From Streptomyces nigra (GTDB taxonomy: Bacteria > Actinomycetota > Actinomycetes > Streptomycetales > Streptomycetaceae), in assembly GCF_003074055.1 (NCBI RefSeq), contig NZ_CP029043.1, positions 5,882,501 through 5,946,500 of the forward strand: a stretch of DNA of 64,000 nucleotides. The letters run 5' to 3'. Position numbers and translations under genes: made by a program. This document shows, piece after piece, positions 1-8,363 of the stretch; position 1 is the first letter of the stretch; each line of letters begins with the position of its first letter. The notes beneath the pieces are model-generated. The model was given only the letters and a program-made list of their open reading frames with translations, searched no databases and was not told the DNA's origin.

Positions 1-329
1 TCGCACTGTGGTTCGTGGGCGCGGCCGTCCTCCACGACCTCGCCCTGGTGCCGCTGTACGGAGCGGCGGACCGGGCGCTGGTACGGGGCATGGAACGGTC
101 GGGGCACCGCGCCAAGAACATGTACGTCCGGGTGCCGGCCGCGCTGTCGCTGCTGCTTCTGCTGGTGTGGTTCCCGCTGATCACCGGCCGGGTCGCGGAC
201 CGCTACGCCCGCGCCACCGGCCTCTCCCCGGACGGCTTCCTGGCCCGCTGGCTCCTGATCACGGCCGCGCTGTGCGCGGGGTCCGCGGCGGTGTACGCGC
301 TGCGCCGCCGCAGGCAGCGCAACCCCTGA
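1..329 (+). CDS. Membrane protein, C-terminal part (5' end outside window)
   Basis: The reading frame is open from the first base of the window, so the start lies upstream. The visible ~108 residues contain hydrophobic stretches (near the window edge, around VRVPAALSLLLLLVWFPLI, and around LLITAALCAGSAAVYAL) and end in a basic tail RRRRQRNP, which suggests a multi-pass membrane protein with a cytoplasmic C-terminus. I do not recognise a family. It lies 63 bases upstream of a two-component pair on the same strand, but nothing shows a functional link. Confidence 0.6.
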   Translation, partial: ALWFVGAAVLHDLALVPLYGAADRALVRGMERSGHRAKNMYVRVPAALSLLLLLVWFPLITGRVADRYARATGLSPDGFLARWLLITAALCAGSAAVYALRRRRQRNP

Positions 330-392
330 AAGCTGTCGGGCACCTGTCGATATGGCCCCGCACCGCACCCGCCCCTCGGCACACCGCAGCCG

Positions 393-1100
393 GTGCCGCA
401 GTATGAACGGGTGGAGAACGTACGCCTGCTCGTCGTGGACGACGATCCGCCCATCGCCGACCTCGTCGCGACGGTCGCCCGCTACGAGGGCTGGGAGGCG
501 GTCACCGCGAACTCCGGTGAGGAGGCGCTGCGGCGGGCCGCCGCGTTCCACCCGGACATCGTGGTGCTCGATCTGATGCTGCCCGACGTCGACGGCTTCG
601 GGGTGCTGGACCGGCTGCGCGCCACCGGGCGCATGGTGCCGGTGGTGTTCCTGACCGCCCGTGACGGCGTCGCCGACCGGGTCGCCGGGCTCACCCGCGG
701 CGGCGACGACTACCTGGTCAAGCCGTTCGCCGTCGAGGAGTTGATGGCCCGGCTGCGCACGGTGCTGCGGCGCAGCGCCGGCCCCGGCTTCCCGCGCTCC
801 GTGCTGCGGGTCGCCGACCTGACGATGGACGAGGACACCCGCGAGGTCCGGCGCGGCGACCGGCTGCTCACGCTCACCCCGACCGAGTACGAGGTGCTGC
901 GCTATCTGATGCGCAGGTCGCCGACCGTGCTCACCAAGGCCCAGATCCTCGACCACGTCTGGGAGTACGGCTTCGGCGGCCGCTCCAACGTCGTCGAGCT
1001 CGTCGTCAGCAGGCTGCGCCGCAAGCTCGACGACACCGGCGCCCCGCTGATCCACACCGTGCGCGGCTTCGGCTACGTCGTCCGGGAGGCGTCGGGGTGA
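393..1100 (+). CDS. OmpR/PhoB-family response regulator
   Basis: A two-component DNA-binding regulator of 235 residues. The N-terminal receiver domain (about residues 10-125) has the acidic triad DDD at 16-18, the phospho-acceptor Asp60 in VVLDLMLPD and the Lys of YLVKPF. The C-terminal winged-helix domain (about 135-232) has the usual LTPTEYEVLRYL and RGFGYVV segments. The GTG start at 393 is used here; a second GTG at 411 would remove only MPQYER and is also possible. The stop overlaps the start of the kinase gene that follows, so the two are co-translated. Its target genes are not evident; it most likely also controls its own operon. Confidence 0.93.
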   Translation: MPQYERVENVRLLVVDDDPPIADLVATVARYEGWEAVTANSGEEALRRAAAFHPDIVVLDLMLPDVDGFGVLDRLRATGRMVPVVFLTARDGVADRVAGLTRGGDDYLVKPFAVEELMARLRTVLRRSAGPGFPRSVLRVADLTMDEDTREVRRGDRLLTLTPTEYEVLRYLMRRSPTVLTKAQILDHVWEYGFGGRSNVVELVVSRLRRKLDDTGAPLIHTVRGFGYVVREASG

Positions 1101-2551
1101 TCGGGCGGCTGCGCCGGGCGTACCGCGCGATGCGCCTCGGCACCCGGCTGGCGCTCGGCCTGGCGGTGCTGTCACTGACGGTGTTCGCGGTGGTCGGCAC
1201 CGCGCTGACCACGTACATGCGGGACTATCTGGCCGCGCAGCTCGACACGCAGCTCGCGCAGGGGCAGATCGCCCAGTCCAAGTCCGTCGCCGACCACGGC
1301 ACGCTCAGCGGCAAGAAGTACTACAGCTGGTTCTACGCCGTGTACGACGTGACGGACGGCAAGGCCGTGCTGCGCACCCCGGAGGACCCCGCCGATCTCC
1401 CCGACGACGTCGGCGACTTCACCGCGCTGGCCCGCACCCAGGCCGGCGCGCACCGGGAGGTGCTGCGCACCGCGCATCTGCGGGGCGCCGGCGAGTACCG
1501 GCTGCGGGCCTGCGAGGTGGAGCCCGGCGTCGTCCTGGTCAGCGCCGCGCCCCTGGACGGCATCGAGGACACCGTCGGCCGGCTCGTCACCCTCCAGGCG
1601 GTCACCTTCGGGCTGGCGCTGGTCGCCCTCGTGGCCCTCGGCCGGGGCATGCTGCGGCGCGGCCTGAAGCCCCTGGGCGACATGGCGCACACCGCGCGGG
1701 ACATCACCTCGCACGACCTGACCGACTCCGCGCGGCTCCCCGTGCGGCACGACCGGCGTGGCGGCGGAGCCGAGGTGGAGGAGCTGCGCACCGCCTTCAA
1801 CACCATGCTGGAGCACATCGACGACTCGCTTGCCGTCCGGGCCGAGGCCGAGCAGCGGCTGCGCCGCTTCGTCGCCGACGCCTCGCACGAACTGCGCACC
1901 CCGCTGATGTCGGTGCGCGGCTACGCCGACCTCTTCCAGTACGCCGCCGCCAACGTGCCCGGGGAACGCGAGCGGCACCTCGCCCGGCTGCGCGCCGAGG
2001 CGGCCCGGATGGGCGTCCTCCTCGACGATCTGCTGCTGCTCGCCCGGCTCGACGCCGCCGACGTGGAGGCGCCGCTGCGTCCGGTCGAGGCGGACCTGGT
2101 GGAGCTGGCGGAGCAGGCGGCGGACGCGTTCCGGGCCACCCGCCCCGGCCATCCGCTGACCGTCGTCCCCGGCCCCGCCTCAGTGCCGCTGCGCCTCGAC
2201 CCGCAGCGCATCCGCCAGGTGCTGGACAACCTCCTCACCAACGCGGCCGTGCACACCCCGCCCGGCACCCCGGTGTCGCTCGCCGTGTCCGTCGCGGACA
2301 ACTCCGCCCGGGTCGCCGTCACCGACGCCGGGCCCGGCATACCGCCCGCCGACCGCGAACGCGTCTTCGACCGCTTCTACCGCGTCGACAAGGCCCGCAG
2401 CCGTGACCGCGGCGGCAGCGGACTCGGCCTCGCCGTCGCCCGGTCCCTCGTCGCCGCCCACGGCGGCCGGATCACCGTCACCGGCGGGCCGGGGGAGACC
2501 CGCTTCACGGTGACGCTCCCGCTGACCGCGTCCGCCCTTACGAACCCGTGA
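1097..2551 (+). CDS. Sensor histidine kinase (HAMP, HisKA, HATPase)
   Basis: Partner kinase of the regulator immediately upstream; its GTG start overlaps that gene's stop (GTGA). It is 484 residues long. A first membrane segment lies at about 17-37 (TRLALGLAVLSLTVFAVVG), followed by an extracellular sensor domain of about 135 residues, a second membrane segment near 170-190, and a HAMP linker. The H-box is FVADASHELRTPL with His264, followed by N-box NLLTNAAVH, DAGPGIP and GLGLAVARSL. It should autophosphorylate in response to an envelope signal that the sequence does not reveal. Confidence 0.93.
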   Translation: MIGRLRRAYRAMRLGTRLALGLAVLSLTVFAVVGTALTTYMRDYLAAQLDTQLAQGQIAQSKSVADHGTLSGKKYYSWFYAVYDVTDGKAVLRTPEDPADLPDDVGDFTALARTQAGAHREVLRTAHLRGAGEYRLRACEVEPGVVLVSAAPLDGIEDTVGRLVTLQAVTFGLALVALVALGRGMLRRGLKPLGDMAHTARDITSHDLTDSARLPVRHDRRGGGAEVEELRTAFNTMLEHIDDSLAVRAEAEQRLRRFVADASHELRTPLMSVRGYADLFQYAAANVPGERERHLARLRAEAARMGVLLDDLLLLARLDAADVEAPLRPVEADLVELAEQAADAFRATRPGHPLTVVPGPASVPLRLDPQRIRQVLDNLLTNAAVHTPPGTPVSLAVSVADNSARVAVTDAGPGIPPADRERVFDRFYRVDKARSRDRGGSGLGLAVARSLVAAHGGRITVTGGPGETRFTVTLPLTASALTNP

Positions 2552-2591
2552 CATGAGGGCCGCGCGACGGCCCCGGGCGGCCTCGGCGCCC

Positions 2592-2597
2592 TAGCGT
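2592..2597 (+). promoter_or_regulatory. Candidate -10 box (TAGCGT) of a leaderless transcript
   Basis: TAGCGT ends six bases before the ATG of the epimerase gene, which would place the transcription start at or next to the A of the ATG. No Shine-Dalgarno sequence is seen in front of that ATG, which fits leaderless translation. No good -35 box was found, so this remains a prediction. Confidence 0.35.
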
Positions 2598-2603
2598 GAA
2601 CGC

Positions 2604-3599
2604 ATGCGTGTACTGGTCACCGGCGGCGCCGGATTCATCGGATCCCACATCGTCCGGGCGCTCGCCGCACACGGGCACGAACCCGTCGTGCACGACGTCC
2701 GCACCGATCCCGCGGCGGACGTCCGCGACCCCGACGGCGTACGGCTCGCCCTCGCCGGCGTCGACGCGGTCTGCCACCAGGCGGCCATGGTCGGCCTCGG
2801 CACCGGCTTCGCGGACGCCCCCGAGTACGTCTCCCGCAACGACCTCGGCACGGCCGTGCTGCTGACGGCGATGGCGGAGTCGCGGGTACAACGGCTGGTG
2901 CTGGCCGGGTCGATGGTCGTGTACGGCGAGGGCCGCTACACCTGTGCCCGGCACGGCGCCGTCCGGCCGGGCCCGCGTACCGTCGCCGCCCTGGACGCGG
3001 GCCGGTTCGAGCCGCCCTGCCCGGTCTGCGGCGCCGACCTCACCCCCGGACTGGTGGGGGAGGGCGCGCCGGCCGACCCGCGCAACGTGTACGCGACGAC
3101 CAAGCTCGCCCAGGAGCATCTGGCCGCCGCCTGGGCGCGCGCGAGCGACGGCACCGCGGTGTCGCTGCGCTACCACAACGTCTACGGCCCCGGCATGCCC
3201 CGCGACACCCCGTACGCCGGGGTCGCGTCGTTCTTCCGCTCCGCCCTCGCGCGCGGGGAGGCACCCCGGGTCTTCGAGGACGGGCGCCAGCGGCGGGACT
3301 TCGTCCATGTGCGCGATGTGGCCGCCGCGAACGTGGCCGCGCTGGAGGCGAGCGGCGGAGGCCTTCCGCCGGGCGCGCTGACCGCGTACAACACCGGGAG
3401 CGGTGAGCCGCACACCGTCGGCGAGATGGCCGAGGCGCTCGCGGCCGCCCACGGAGGCCCCCCGCCCGTGGTGACGGGGGAGTACCGTCTGGGCGACGTC
3501 CGGCACATCACGGCCGACTCCTCCCGGCTCCGTGCCGAACTGGGCTGGAAGCCCCAGGTGTCCTTCGCCGAGGGGATGACGGAGTTCGCCGACGGGTGA
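2604..3599 (+). CDS. NAD-dependent epimerase/dehydratase, dTDP-L-rhamnose 4-epimerase-like
   Basis: An extended short-chain dehydrogenase of 331 residues acting on a nucleotide sugar in the cytoplasm. The NAD-binding TGGAGFIGSH is at residues 7-16, the active-site region is SMVVYGEGRY, and the catalytic pair is YATTK. Between these lies an insertion with four Cys (C..H in YTCARHGAV, then CPVCG), which I recall from the WbiB/TllC group of dTDP-L-rhamnose 4-epimerases and which looks like a small metal-binding knuckle. The alternative is a general UDP-glucose 4-epimerase-like enzyme, but the insertion argues for the rhamnose group. It stands alone downstream of a two-component pair; a stem-loop follows the stop. 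Confidence 0.8.
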   Translation: MRVLVTGGAGFIGSHIVRALAAHGHEPVVHDVRTDPAADVRDPDGVRLALAGVDAVCHQAAMVGLGTGFADAPEYVSRNDLGTAVLLTAMAESRVQRLVLAGSMVVYGEGRYTCARHGAVRPGPRTVAALDAGRFEPPCPVCGADLTPGLVGEGAPADPRNVYATTKLAQEHLAAAWARASDGTAVSLRYHNVYGPGMPRDTPYAGVASFFRSALARGEAPRVFEDGRQRRDFVHVRDVAAANVAALEASGGGLPPGALTAYNTGSGEPHTVGEMAEALAAAHGGPPPVVTGEYRLGDVRHITADSSRLRAELGWKPQVSFAEGMTEFADG

Positions 3600-3615
3600 C
3601 CACCCTTCTATGACC

Positions 3616-3660
3616 GGTGGTGCTGCCCGCGTTCAGGAAGCGGCGGCGGGCAGCACCACC
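3616..3660. terminator. Bidirectional stem-loop between convergent genes
   Basis: A perfect 15-bp inverted repeat (3616-3630 with 3646-3660) with a 15-base loop lies between the convergent epimerase and histidine kinase genes. Its right arm overlaps the last codons of the kinase gene. There is no T-run, as is common for Streptomyces terminators. Confidence 0.7.
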
Positions 3661-4745
3661 TCGAACCGGCAGCCGCCGGGCACGTTGCGGACCGTCGCCC
3701 GGCCCTCGTGCGCCTCCACGATGCCGCGCACGATGGCGAGTCCGAGCCCGGCGCCGGCCGGGGGCGTCCGGGCGTGCGTCCCGCGCCAGCCCGTGTCGAA
3801 GACCCGCGGCAGGTCCTCGTCCGGGATACCGCCGCAGCCGTCGGTGACGGACAGCACCACGCCGTCGGGGGAGCGTTCGGCGGCGATCGCGACCGTGCCG
3901 TCCGCCGGGGTCCGGCGGATGGCGTTGACCAGCAGATTGCCCAGCACCCGGCTCATCTCCCGGCCGTCCACATGCACCGGCAGCGCCTCCACCCGGCCGC
4001 CGACCAGCCGGACGCCGTGCTCACGGGCCAGCGCGTCCGCGCCCGAGAGGGCGTCGCCCACCAGGTCGTACAGGGACAGCCGGGCGAACGACAGCTTCAG
4101 CGTGCCGGCGTGGATCCGGGACAGTTCGAACAGGTCGCCGACCATGCCGTCGAGGCGTTCGACCTCCATCCGGATCTGCTTCAGATACCGGTCCGGGTCG
4201 GCGGCCACCCCGTCCTCCAGGGCCTCCGCCATCGCGCGCAGCCCGGCCAGCGGGGTGCGCAGATCGTGCGAGATCCAGGCGACCAGTTCACGGCGCGAGG
4301 ACTCCAGCGCGCGCTCCCGCTCCCTCGACTCCGCGAGCCGGGCGCTGGTCGCCTCCAGTTCCCGGCGCAGCGCGGCGAGTTCGGCGGTGGCGGGCCCGTC
4401 CGGGGAGGTGAACGCCCCGCCGTCGCCGAAGGAGCGGGCGGCGAGCGCCAGCGCGTGGCTGCGGGCGGCGACCCAGCGGCCCAGCAGCAGCGCGGTCGCA
4501 AGGGAGACCACGGCGGCCATCGCGACGACGGTCGTGACGACGCTCAGATCGTGCCCCGACAGGAACATGGCCTGTGCCACGGCGAGCGTGCCCGCCAGCA
4601 TCGCGGTGACGCCGACGCCCGCGACCACGGTGAGGTGCGCGATCAGGGAGCGGCGCCGGATCAGCAGCAGCACACAGGCGCCCAGGACTCCCGCCGCGGC
4701 GGCGCCCAGGAACGCGAACAGGGCGATGAGCAGCGTGTCGCGCAC
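3633..4745 (-). CDS. Sensor histidine kinase
   Basis: Cognate kinase of the response regulator encoded just upstream on the same strand; the GTG start at 4745 lies two bases after that regulator's stop. It has 370 residues. The N-terminus has two or three membrane segments (LLIALFAFLGAAAAGVLGAC, the VAGVGVTAMLAGTLAVAQAM region, and one near residue 75) with little extracellular sequence, so it may sense a signal within the membrane. The H-box is AWISHDLRTPLAGL with His160, followed by NLLVNAIRRTP, DGCGGIP and AGLGLAIVRGI. The open frame extends 55 codons further upstream, but that part lies antisense-free inside the regulator gene in another frame and is not credible. Confidence 0.92.
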   Translation of the reverse strand: MRDTLLIALFAFLGAAAAGVLGACVLLLIRRRSLIAHLTVVAGVGVTAMLAGTLAVAQAMFLSGHDLSVVTTVVAMAAVVSLATALLLGRWVAARSHALALAARSFGDGGAFTSPDGPATAELAALRRELEATSARLAESRERERALESSRRELVAWISHDLRTPLAGLRAMAEALEDGVAADPDRYLKQIRMEVERLDGMVGDLFELSRIHAGTLKLSFARLSLYDLVGDALSGADALAREHGVRLVGGRVEALPVHVDGREMSRVLGNLLVNAIRRTPADGTVAIAAERSPDGVVLSVTDGCGGIPDEDLPRVFDTGWRGTHARTPPAGAGLGLAIVRGIVEAHEGRATVRNVPGGCRFEVVLPAAAS

Positions 4746-4747
4746 GG

Positions 4748-5476
4748 TCAGCCCTCCTCGGCGGGGGCGATGCCGTCGGCGTCGAAGCGGTAGCCGACGC
4801 CCCACACGGTCTGGATCAGCCGGGGCCGGGCCGGGTCGTCCTCGACCTTGCCGCGTAGCCGCCGCACATGGACGGTGACGGTCGACAGGTCGCCGAAGTC
4901 CCAGCCCCACACCTCGCGCATCAGGTCCTCCCGCCCGAACACCCGGCCCTGGTGCCGCAGGAAGAACGTGAGCAGGTCGAACTCCCGGATGGTCAGCGCG
5001 AGTTCGGCGCCGGCCTTGGTCGCGCGGCGGGCCGCCGGGTCCACCGTCAGACCCCCGGCGCGCAGGATCGCCGAGGGCTGCGCGGGGCGGCTGCGGCGCA
5101 GCACCGACTCGACGCGCAGCACCAGTTCACGCGGGCTGAACGGCTTGGTGACGTAGTCGTCGGCACCGACCTCCAGGCCGAGGATGCGGTCGTCCTCGTC
5201 ACCGCGCGCGGTGAGCATGATCACCGGCACGGGGCCCTGCCCGCGCATCCGCCGGCACACCTCCAGGCCGTCCATGCCGGGCAGCATCAGGTCGAGGACG
5301 ACGAGGTCCGGGCGGCGCGCGGCGGCCGCGGCGAGGGCGGCGGGCCCGTCGCCCGCCCGGTCCACCAGGTATCCCGCGCGGTCCAGGTATCCGGAGACGA
5401 TCTCGGCCACGGTGGGGTCGTCGTCCACGACGAGGACCCGCGCCCCGGCCCCACCGCTCGCTTCTTGCTGCGTCAT
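4748..5476 (-). CDS. OmpR/PhoB-family response regulator
   Basis: A 242-residue DNA-binding regulator in an operon with the kinase that follows it. The receiver domain has DDD at 18-20, phospho-acceptor Asp62 (VVLDLMLPG) and Lys in YVTKPFSPREL. The C-terminal winged helix contains LTIREFDLLTFFLRH and TVHVRRLRGKVE, and ends with VWGVGYRFDADG. It starts with ATG at 5476, with the divergent glycosyltransferase gene 114 bases away, so the spacer holds promoters in both directions. Confidence 0.93.
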   Translation of the reverse strand: MTQQEASGGAGARVLVVDDDPTVAEIVSGYLDRAGYLVDRAGDGPAALAAAAARRPDLVVLDLMLPGMDGLEVCRRMRGQGPVPVIMLTARGDEDDRILGLEVGADDYVTKPFSPRELVLRVESVLRRSRPAQPSAILRAGGLTVDPAARRATKAGAELALTIREFDLLTFFLRHQGRVFGREDLMREVWGWDFGDLSTVTVHVRRLRGKVEDDPARPRLIQTVWGVGYRFDADGIAPAEEG

Positions 5477-5577
5477 ACGGCCAGCCTCGCACCCTCCGCG
5501 CGCGCGGAGGCGCCGTCCGGGCCCCGACGTCAGCTTTCCGTAAGGAGCCGTGGCCCGATATGTCCGGATCGCGCTCG

Positions 5578-5583
5578 TAGGGT
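5578..5583 (+). promoter_or_regulatory. Candidate -10 box (TAGGGT) of a leaderless transcript
   Basis: TAGGGT ends seven bases before the GTG start of the glycosyltransferase gene at 5591, so the message would begin at the start codon. No ribosome binding site is visible in front of that GTG. Confidence 0.35.
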
Positions 5584-5590
5584 GAAAGCC

Positions 5591-6319
5591 GTGACGATCT
5601 CCTCACCCCGAGCCACCCCCGGGGACCCGGCACCCGTCGACGTCGTACTGCCCTGCCTCGACGAGGCCGAGGCGCTGCCCTGGGTCCTGGAACGCGTCCC
5701 GCCCGGCTGGCGGGCGCTCGTCGTGGACAACGGCTCCACCGACGGCTCCGCGGACCTCGCGGCGAGCCTCGGCGCCACCGTCGTCCACGAGTCGCGGCGC
5801 GGCTTCGGCGCCGCCTGCCACGCGGGCCTCACCGCCGCCACCGCCGACATCGTCTGCTTCTGCGACTGCGACGCCTCCCTGGACCCCGGCGACCTGGTGC
5901 CGTTCGTCCGCCGGGTCGCGGCCGGCGAGGCCGACCTGGTCCTCGGCCGGCGCCGGCCCGAGCGGCGCGGCGCCTGGCCGCCGCACGCCCGCGCCGCCAA
6001 CCTCGCCCTCACCCGGCTGCTGCGCCGCCGCACCGGGCTGCGCCTGCACGACCTCGGGCCGCTGCGCGCGGCCCGCCGCGAGGAACTGCTCGCCCTGGAC
6101 CTGACGGACCGGCGCAGCGGCTACCCCCTGCAGATGGTGGTGCGGGCCGCCGACGCCGGCTGGCGCGTCACCGAGGACGACGTGCCCTACCGGCCGCGCG
6201 CCGGCGCCTCCAAGGTCACCGGGACCTGGCGCGGCACCTGGCACGCGGTGCGCGACATGAGCCGGGTGCTGGCCGAGGAACCCGCCGGACCCGGCATCCG
6301 GGAGGGGGCCCGCCCATGA
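5591..6319 (+). CDS. Family 2 glycosyltransferase
   Basis: A 242-residue GT-A fold enzyme of the polyprenyl-phosphate glycosyltransferase type. Visible motifs are DVVLPCLDEAEALPW at the N-terminus, VVDNGSTDGSADLA for nucleotide binding, GFGAACHAGL, and the metal-binding CFCDCDASLDPGDL. There is no C-terminal membrane segment, so it is probably soluble or peripheral. The open frame extends far upstream, but the GTG at 5591 is the first start in front of the conserved domain and has a well placed -10 box. It is translationally coupled to the next gene (ATGA). The neighbouring DUF2064 and methyltransferase genes suggest one pathway; acceptor unknown. Confidence 0.88.
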   Translation: MTISSPRATPGDPAPVDVVLPCLDEAEALPWVLERVPPGWRALVVDNGSTDGSADLAASLGATVVHESRRGFGAACHAGLTAATADIVCFCDCDASLDPGDLVPFVRRVAAGEADLVLGRRRPERRGAWPPHARAANLALTRLLRRRTGLRLHDLGPLRAARREELLALDLTDRRSGYPLQMVVRAADAGWRVTEDDVPYRPRAGASKVTGTWRGTWHAVRDMSRVLAEEPAGPGIREGARP

Positions 6320-6927
6320 CCACCCTCCTCGTCATCGCCAAGGAGCCGCGCCCCGGCCGGGTCAAGACCCGGCTCACCCCGCCCTTCACACCCGAACAGG
6401 CCGCCACGCTCGCCGAGGCGGCCCTCGCGGACACCCTCGACACCGTCGCCCGCACCCCCGCCCGGCGCCGCGTCCTGGTCCTCGACGGCACCCCGGGTCC
6501 CTGGCTGCCGCCCGGCTTCGACGTCGTACCGCAGAGCACCGGCGGACTCGACGAACGGCTCGCCGCCGCGTTCGCCGCCTGCGACGGCCCCGCCCTGCTC
6601 ATCGGCATGGACACCCCGCAGGTGACCCCCGAACTGCTCACCGTCGACTGGGCGGACTGCGACGCGTACTTCGGGCGGGCGCGGGACGGCGGCTTCTGGG
6701 CGCTCGGCCTGGCCGAACCCGACCCGGACCGGCTGCGGGGCGTCCCCATGTCACAGCCGTACACCGGCGCCGCCCAGCGCGCCCGGCTCGCGGGCCTACG
6801 GGTGCGGGACCTGCCGGCCCTGCGGGACGTCGACACCGCGCACGACGCCGGCCTGGTCGCCGCCGACGCCCCCGGCGGACGGTTCGCGGCGGCCCTGACC
6901 CGGCTCACCCCGGCGGTCCGCCGATGA
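6316..6927 (+). CDS. DUF2064 / TIGR04282-type glycosyltransferase-like protein
   Basis: A 203-residue protein with the nucleotidyl/glycosyltransferase-like GT-A fold of the DUF2064 family. It begins TLLVIAKEPRPGRVKTRL, a signature that resembles the nucleotide-binding loop of MobA/CofC-like enzymes, and continues with the acidic LIGMDTPQVTPELL and DGGFWALGLAEP. The family often sits next to family 2 glycosyltransferases, as here: the ATG overlaps the preceding stop (ATGA) and the next gene overlaps in the same way. The exact reaction of the family is not known to me. Confidence 0.85.
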   Translation: MTTLLVIAKEPRPGRVKTRLTPPFTPEQAATLAEAALADTLDTVARTPARRRVLVLDGTPGPWLPPGFDVVPQSTGGLDERLAAAFAACDGPALLIGMDTPQVTPELLTVDWADCDAYFGRARDGGFWALGLAEPDPDRLRGVPMSQPYTGAAQRARLAGLRVRDLPALRDVDTAHDAGLVAADAPGGRFAAALTRLTPAVRR

Positions 6928-8291
6928 GCGGGGTAAGGGAGGCCGCCGCCGCGTCGGTTCGCGCTGCCGCGCCGCCCGCCGGTCCCGTCGCCCCGGCCCG
7001 CCTCACCGCGCCACCCGCCGGTCCAGTCGCCCCGGTCCGCCCCGCCGTGCCACCCGTCGACGCCGCGCCGCCCGTCGACGCCGCCGCGCCGGTTCGCGCT
7101 GCCGCGCCGCCCGCCGGTCCCGTCGCCCAGGCCCGCCCGGTCGCGCCGCCCGCCGATCCCGTCGCGCCGCCCGCCGATCCCGTCGCGCCACCCGCCGGTC
7201 CAGTCGCCCCGGTCCGCCCCGCCGTGCCACCCGTCGACGCCGCGCCGCCCGTCGACGTCGCCGCGCCGGTTCGCGCTGCCGCGCCGCCCGCCGGTCCAGT
7301 CGCCCCGGCCCGCCTCACCGCGTCACCCGCCGGTCCAGTCGCCCCGGTCCGCCCAGCCGTGCCATCCGTCGACGCCGCCGCGTCGGTTCGCGCTGCCGCA
7401 GCGCCCGCCGACCCCACTGCCCCGGTCCGCCCCGCCGCGGCGCCCGCCGACCCCACTGCCCCGGTCCGCCCCGCCGCGCCGCCCGCCGACCCCACTGCCC
7501 CGGTCCGCCCCGCCGCGCCGCCCGCCGACCCCACTGCCCCGGTCCGCCCCGCCGCGCCGCCCGCCGACCCCACTGCCCCGGTCCGCCCCGCCGCGCCGCC
7601 CGCCGACCCCGGCGCCCCTTGGTCCGCCGACCCGTACGCGCGGGCCCTCGGCCGGGGCCGCGGGCCGCTGTTCCTGCGGCGGGCCGACGGCTGGCTGCTG
7701 CCGCTGGACGTGGAGCGCTGGTGCGCCGACGCCGACGCGGTCGACCGCGAGGTGCTGCGGCGCTGCGAGGGCGCCGTGCTCGACGTCGGCTGCGGCCCCG
7801 GACGGCTCGTCGCCGCCCTGGCCCGGCAGGGCCGTACGGTCCTCGGCATCGACGTCAGCGAGGCCGCCGTCGCGCGCACCGCGCGGCTCGGCGGACCGGC
7901 GCTGCGCCGCTCCGTCTTCGATCCGCTGCCCGGCGAGGGACGTTGGGGCACCGCCCTGCTCATCGACGGCAACATCGGCATCGGCGGCGACCCGGCGGCC
8001 CTCCTCGCGCGCCTGGCCCGACTCGTGCGCCCCGGCGGCCTGTTGCTCGCCGAGACCGTGCCCGGCCTCGACCTCGACGAGCGCGTCCAGGTCCATGTCA
8101 CCGACGCCCGGGGCGCCGACGGTCCCCTCTTCCCCTGGGCCCGCCTCGGCACCCCCGCCCTGCTGCGGCACGCGGCACACACCGGCTGGCGGCCCGCCGG
8201 ACAGTGGACGGTGGACGGCCGGTCCTTCGCCGCGCTGCGCGCCCACGCGATACCGGACCAGCGCAAAGGTCCCGCAACACAAGGCGTCTAG
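6924..8291 (+). CDS. SAM-dependent methyltransferase with long Pro/Ala repeat N-terminus
   Basis: A 455-residue protein in two parts. Residues from about 240 onward form a class I methyltransferase with motif I VLDVGCGPGRL around residues 285-295, LGIDVSEAAV, and ALLIDGNIGIGGD. Residues of about 10-232 consist almost only of Ala, Pro, Val, Arg and Asp in degenerate repeats such as PPAGPVAPVRPAV, ending in five near-perfect 13-residue units PADPTAPVRPAAP. This tail is not part of the methyltransferase family and is probably disordered. The ATG overlaps the previous stop (ATGA), which supports the long form. The reverse strand is also open here, as expected from the repeat. Substrate unknown; third gene of a likely operon. 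Confidence 0.8.
   Translation: MSGVREAAAASVRAAAPPAGPVAPARLTAPPAGPVAPVRPAVPPVDAAPPVDAAAPVRAAAPPAGPVAQARPVAPPADPVAPPADPVAPPAGPVAPVRPAVPPVDAAPPVDVAAPVRAAAPPAGPVAPARLTASPAGPVAPVRPAVPSVDAAASVRAAAAPADPTAPVRPAAAPADPTAPVRPAAPPADPTAPVRPAAPPADPTAPVRPAAPPADPTAPVRPAAPPADPGAPWSADPYARALGRGRGPLFLRRADGWLLPLDVERWCADADAVDREVLRRCEGAVLDVGCGPGRLVAALARQGRTVLGIDVSEAAVARTARLGGPALRRSVFDPLPGEGRWGTALLIDGNIGIGGDPAALLARLARLVRPGGLLLAETVPGLDLDERVQVHVTDARGADGPLFPWARLGTPALLRHAAHTGWRPAGQWTVDGRSFAALRAHAIPDQRKGPATQGV
7402..7616 (+). repeat. 39-bp coding tandem repeat, five full copies plus a partial sixth
   Basis: Units begin at 7402, 7441, 7480, 7519 and 7558 with an incomplete copy from 7597. They are nearly identical over 39 bases and encode the 13-residue unit PADPTAPVRPAAP. 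Upstream (about 6956-7400) lies an older, more diverged array in the same coding frame with larger duplicated blocks. The sequence identity suggests recent expansion by slippage or unequal recombination. Confidence 0.9.
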
Positions 8292-8363
8292 ACTCGGCCA
8301 TCGGCCCGGGCCCGTGGGTCACACGCGGGCGAAACCTGCCAGACCCGAAGGGTATTCGGCGTT

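Noticed and set aside
7402..7616. Regular 39-bp repeats that could suggest a CRISPR array
   Set aside because: The units are contiguous with no unique spacers, stay in a coding frame and have no cas genes nearby.
6905..8266. A minus-strand frame with collagen-like repeats (GSAGGAAGRTGAV)
   Set aside because: It is the mirror of the Pro/Ala repeat of the methyltransferase gene; the domain part of the plus strand is real and the minus frame shows no family.
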